Shown: piece by piece, positions 5,712 to 6,903 of the stretch
How positions within the stretch are numbered: the first letter of the stretch is position 1
Layout: every line of letters starts with the position of its first letter
DNA from: JAPOKJ01 sp043767985
Lineage (GTDB): Bacteria > Pseudomonadota > Gammaproteobacteria > Burkholderiales > Burkholderiaceae_E
Assembly: GCA_043767985.1 (NCBI GenBank)
Contig: JAYVKZ010000449.1
Span: 1 to 6,903, forward strand
Reading direction: 5' to 3'
Length of the DNA stretch: 6,903 nucleotides
The notes under the pieces: model-generated
The model's database searches: none
Seen by the model: the letters and a program-made list of their open reading frames with translations, nothing else
Told to the model about the DNA's origin: nothing
Program-made: the position numbers and the translations under genes

Positions 5712-6903
5712 TGACCGCTTCACTAACACCGGGTATGGCAGCGATCGTCTTGTTCGGCGCGTTCTTTTTTCTCCTCGCACTGCGTGTACCCGTTGCGTTT
5801 TCTTTAGGGTTGGCGTCATTGCCGCTCCTGATCTACGAGGATAGGCTCTCACCCATGAGCCTTTTCAATGAGATGTTCAAGGCCTATAACTCCTTCATCT
5901 TACTGGCGGTCCCGTTCTTTTTGCTTACCGCTAACCTGATGAATGTGGGAGGCATTACGGATCGCCTGATGCGTCTGTCCCGTGCGCTGGTCGGCCATTT
6001 CCCGGGCGGTCTGGCTCAGGTCAATGTGGTGCTATCGGTATTTTTTGCGGGCATCTCCGGTTCATCTACAGCGGATGCGGCCAGCCAAGGCAAGCTCTTC
6101 ATTGAGGCGCAGGTCAAGGAAGGCTACGACCTGTCGTTCTCGATAGCGATCACAGCGGTGTCGGCCGTCCTTGCGGTCATTATTCCGCCCTCGATCTTGA
6201 TGATTGTTTGGGGTGGGGTGATCTCAACCTCGATTGGTGCCATGTATTTGGCAGGCGTCATACCAGGCCTATTGATCGGCTTGGCTCAGATGGCAACCGT
6301 CCACGCCTATGCCAAGAAACGCGGCTATCCGGTGTATCCACGCTCAAACTTCAAGGAGTTTGTTACCGCCGCCTTGGTATCGATACCCGCTCTAACAACG
6401 CCTTTCATCATCGTGGGCGGCATCTTGTTGGGCTGGTTTACGGCGACTGAATCTGCAGCGATTGCGGTGCTGTATGCGGCCGGTTTGTCGATTTTTTACT
6501 ACCGCGAGATGACGCTTAAAAAGCTCTACGCTTGCATTGTCGAAACCGGCAAGTTGTCATCCGTGGCATTGTTTTGTATCGGTACCGCCTCAGTGTTTGG
6601 TTGGCTCATGGCTTACTATCAGATACCGAAGGCCTTGCTATCCAATTTGCAGGGGCTGGGCTTTGGTATCACGGCGACGGGCTTCGTTATCGCTGCGGCC
6701 TTCCTCGTGGTCGGATGTTTCTTGGATGCTATTCCAGCCATCATCATTGTTGGCACCGTGATGCAGCCCCTGGCCCAAGCGGCTGGCTTGCACCCAGTAT
6801 CCTTCGCCATCATCGGTATCGTCTCTCTCGCTTTTGGTTTAGTGACACCTCCCTACGGCCTGTGTTTGATGATTTCTTGTGCGGTCGCCAAGGTGCCGCT
6901 CAG
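5708..6903 (+). CDS. dctM: TRAP transporter large permease subunit, DctM family (3' end outside window)
   Basis: The large inner-membrane subunit that forms the transport channel and moves the substrate received from DctP. The frame is open from 5708 to the window edge, 398 codons of a protein usually about 425-430 long, so only the last helix and tail are missing. It is strongly hydrophobic throughout. Visible family motifs are FAGISGSSTADAA (113-125), KEGYDLSFS (137-145), AVIIPPSILMIVWG (156-169), GWFTATESAAIAV (242-254) and FGLVTPPYG (376-384). Two motifs depart from the usual form: TATE where T-P-T-E is common, and FIEAQ where an I-P-x-M segment is common. The start at 5708 overlaps the dctQ stop in ATGATGA, with GGGA seven bases upstream; the next ATG, at 5711, is the alternative. 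The overlap implies coupled translation, keeping the two membrane subunits in balance. Confidence 0.94.
   Translation, partial: MMTASLTPGMAAIVLFGAFFFLLALRVPVAFSLGLASLPLLIYEDRLSPMSLFNEMFKAYNSFILLAVPFFLLTANLMNVGGITDRLMRLSRALVGHFPGGLAQVNVVLSVFFAGISGSSTADAASQGKLFIEAQVKEGYDLSFSIAITAVSAVLAVIIPPSILMIVWGGVISTSIGAMYLAGVIPGLLIGLAQMATVHAYAKKRGYPVYPRSNFKEFVTAALVSIPALTTPFIIVGGILLGWFTATESAAIAVLYAAGLSIFYYREMTLKKLYACIVETGKLSSVALFCIGTASVFGWLMAYYQIPKALLSNLQGLGFGITATGFVIAAAFLVVGCFLDAIPAIIIVGTVMQPLAQAAGLHPVSFAIIGIVSLAFGLVTPPYGLCLMISCAVAKVPL

Noticed and set aside
1..6903. Mobile elements, CRISPR arrays, toxin-antitoxin or defence genes
   Set aside because: I saw no transposase or integrase, no regularly spaced repeats, no tRNA and no known defence domain; all long frames are explained by transport, peptidase, nuclease and one unknown gene.

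Overview
The window looks like ordinary chromosome from a betaproteobacterium, probably Burkholderiales-like. The signs are moderate GC, an exonuclease I (restricted mainly to beta- and gammaproteobacteria), a Liv-type amino-acid permease and a tripartite TRAP transporter. The placement is inference from gene content only. There are no rRNA, tRNA, CRISPR, insertion-sequence or phage features.

Left half (1-3878), all on the minus strand. Read in the direction of transcription it contains: an exported M20 zinc carboxypeptidase of the carboxypeptidase G2 (glutamate carboxypeptidase) type; an uncharacterised protein with a faint DUF4238-like pattern whose GTG start overlaps the carboxypeptidase stop; exonuclease I (sbcB), with a complete DEDDh active site; and the first 79 codons of a LivH-type branched-chain amino-acid ABC permease, which runs off the left edge. 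The gaps are -7, 31 and 58 bases. I see no terminator in them, so these genes could be partly co-transcribed despite unrelated functions.

Centre (3879-4103): a 225-base divergent control region. It holds a perfect 8-bp inverted repeat in the carboxypeptidase leader, a candidate promoter for each direction placed back to back, and two small dyads lying on those promoters.

Right half (4104-6903), plus strand: a TRAP transporter operon. It encodes a periplasmic solute-binding protein (dctP) with the carboxylate-binding arginine conserved, a perfect 9-bp stem-loop just after its stop, a small membrane subunit (dctQ), and a large membrane subunit (dctM). dctM starts inside the dctQ stop by ATGATGA overlap and is cut by the right edge after 398 codons.

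How they may work together: an exported peptidase that releases an amino acid such as glutamate from C-terminal amide bonds is divergent from a carboxylate importer. A shared regulator and a linked 'release and import' role is a plausible but unproven reading. I find no clear sign of a wholly new system. The most useful leads are the divergent control region, the intercistronic stem-loop, and the unknown gene coupled to the carboxypeptidase.
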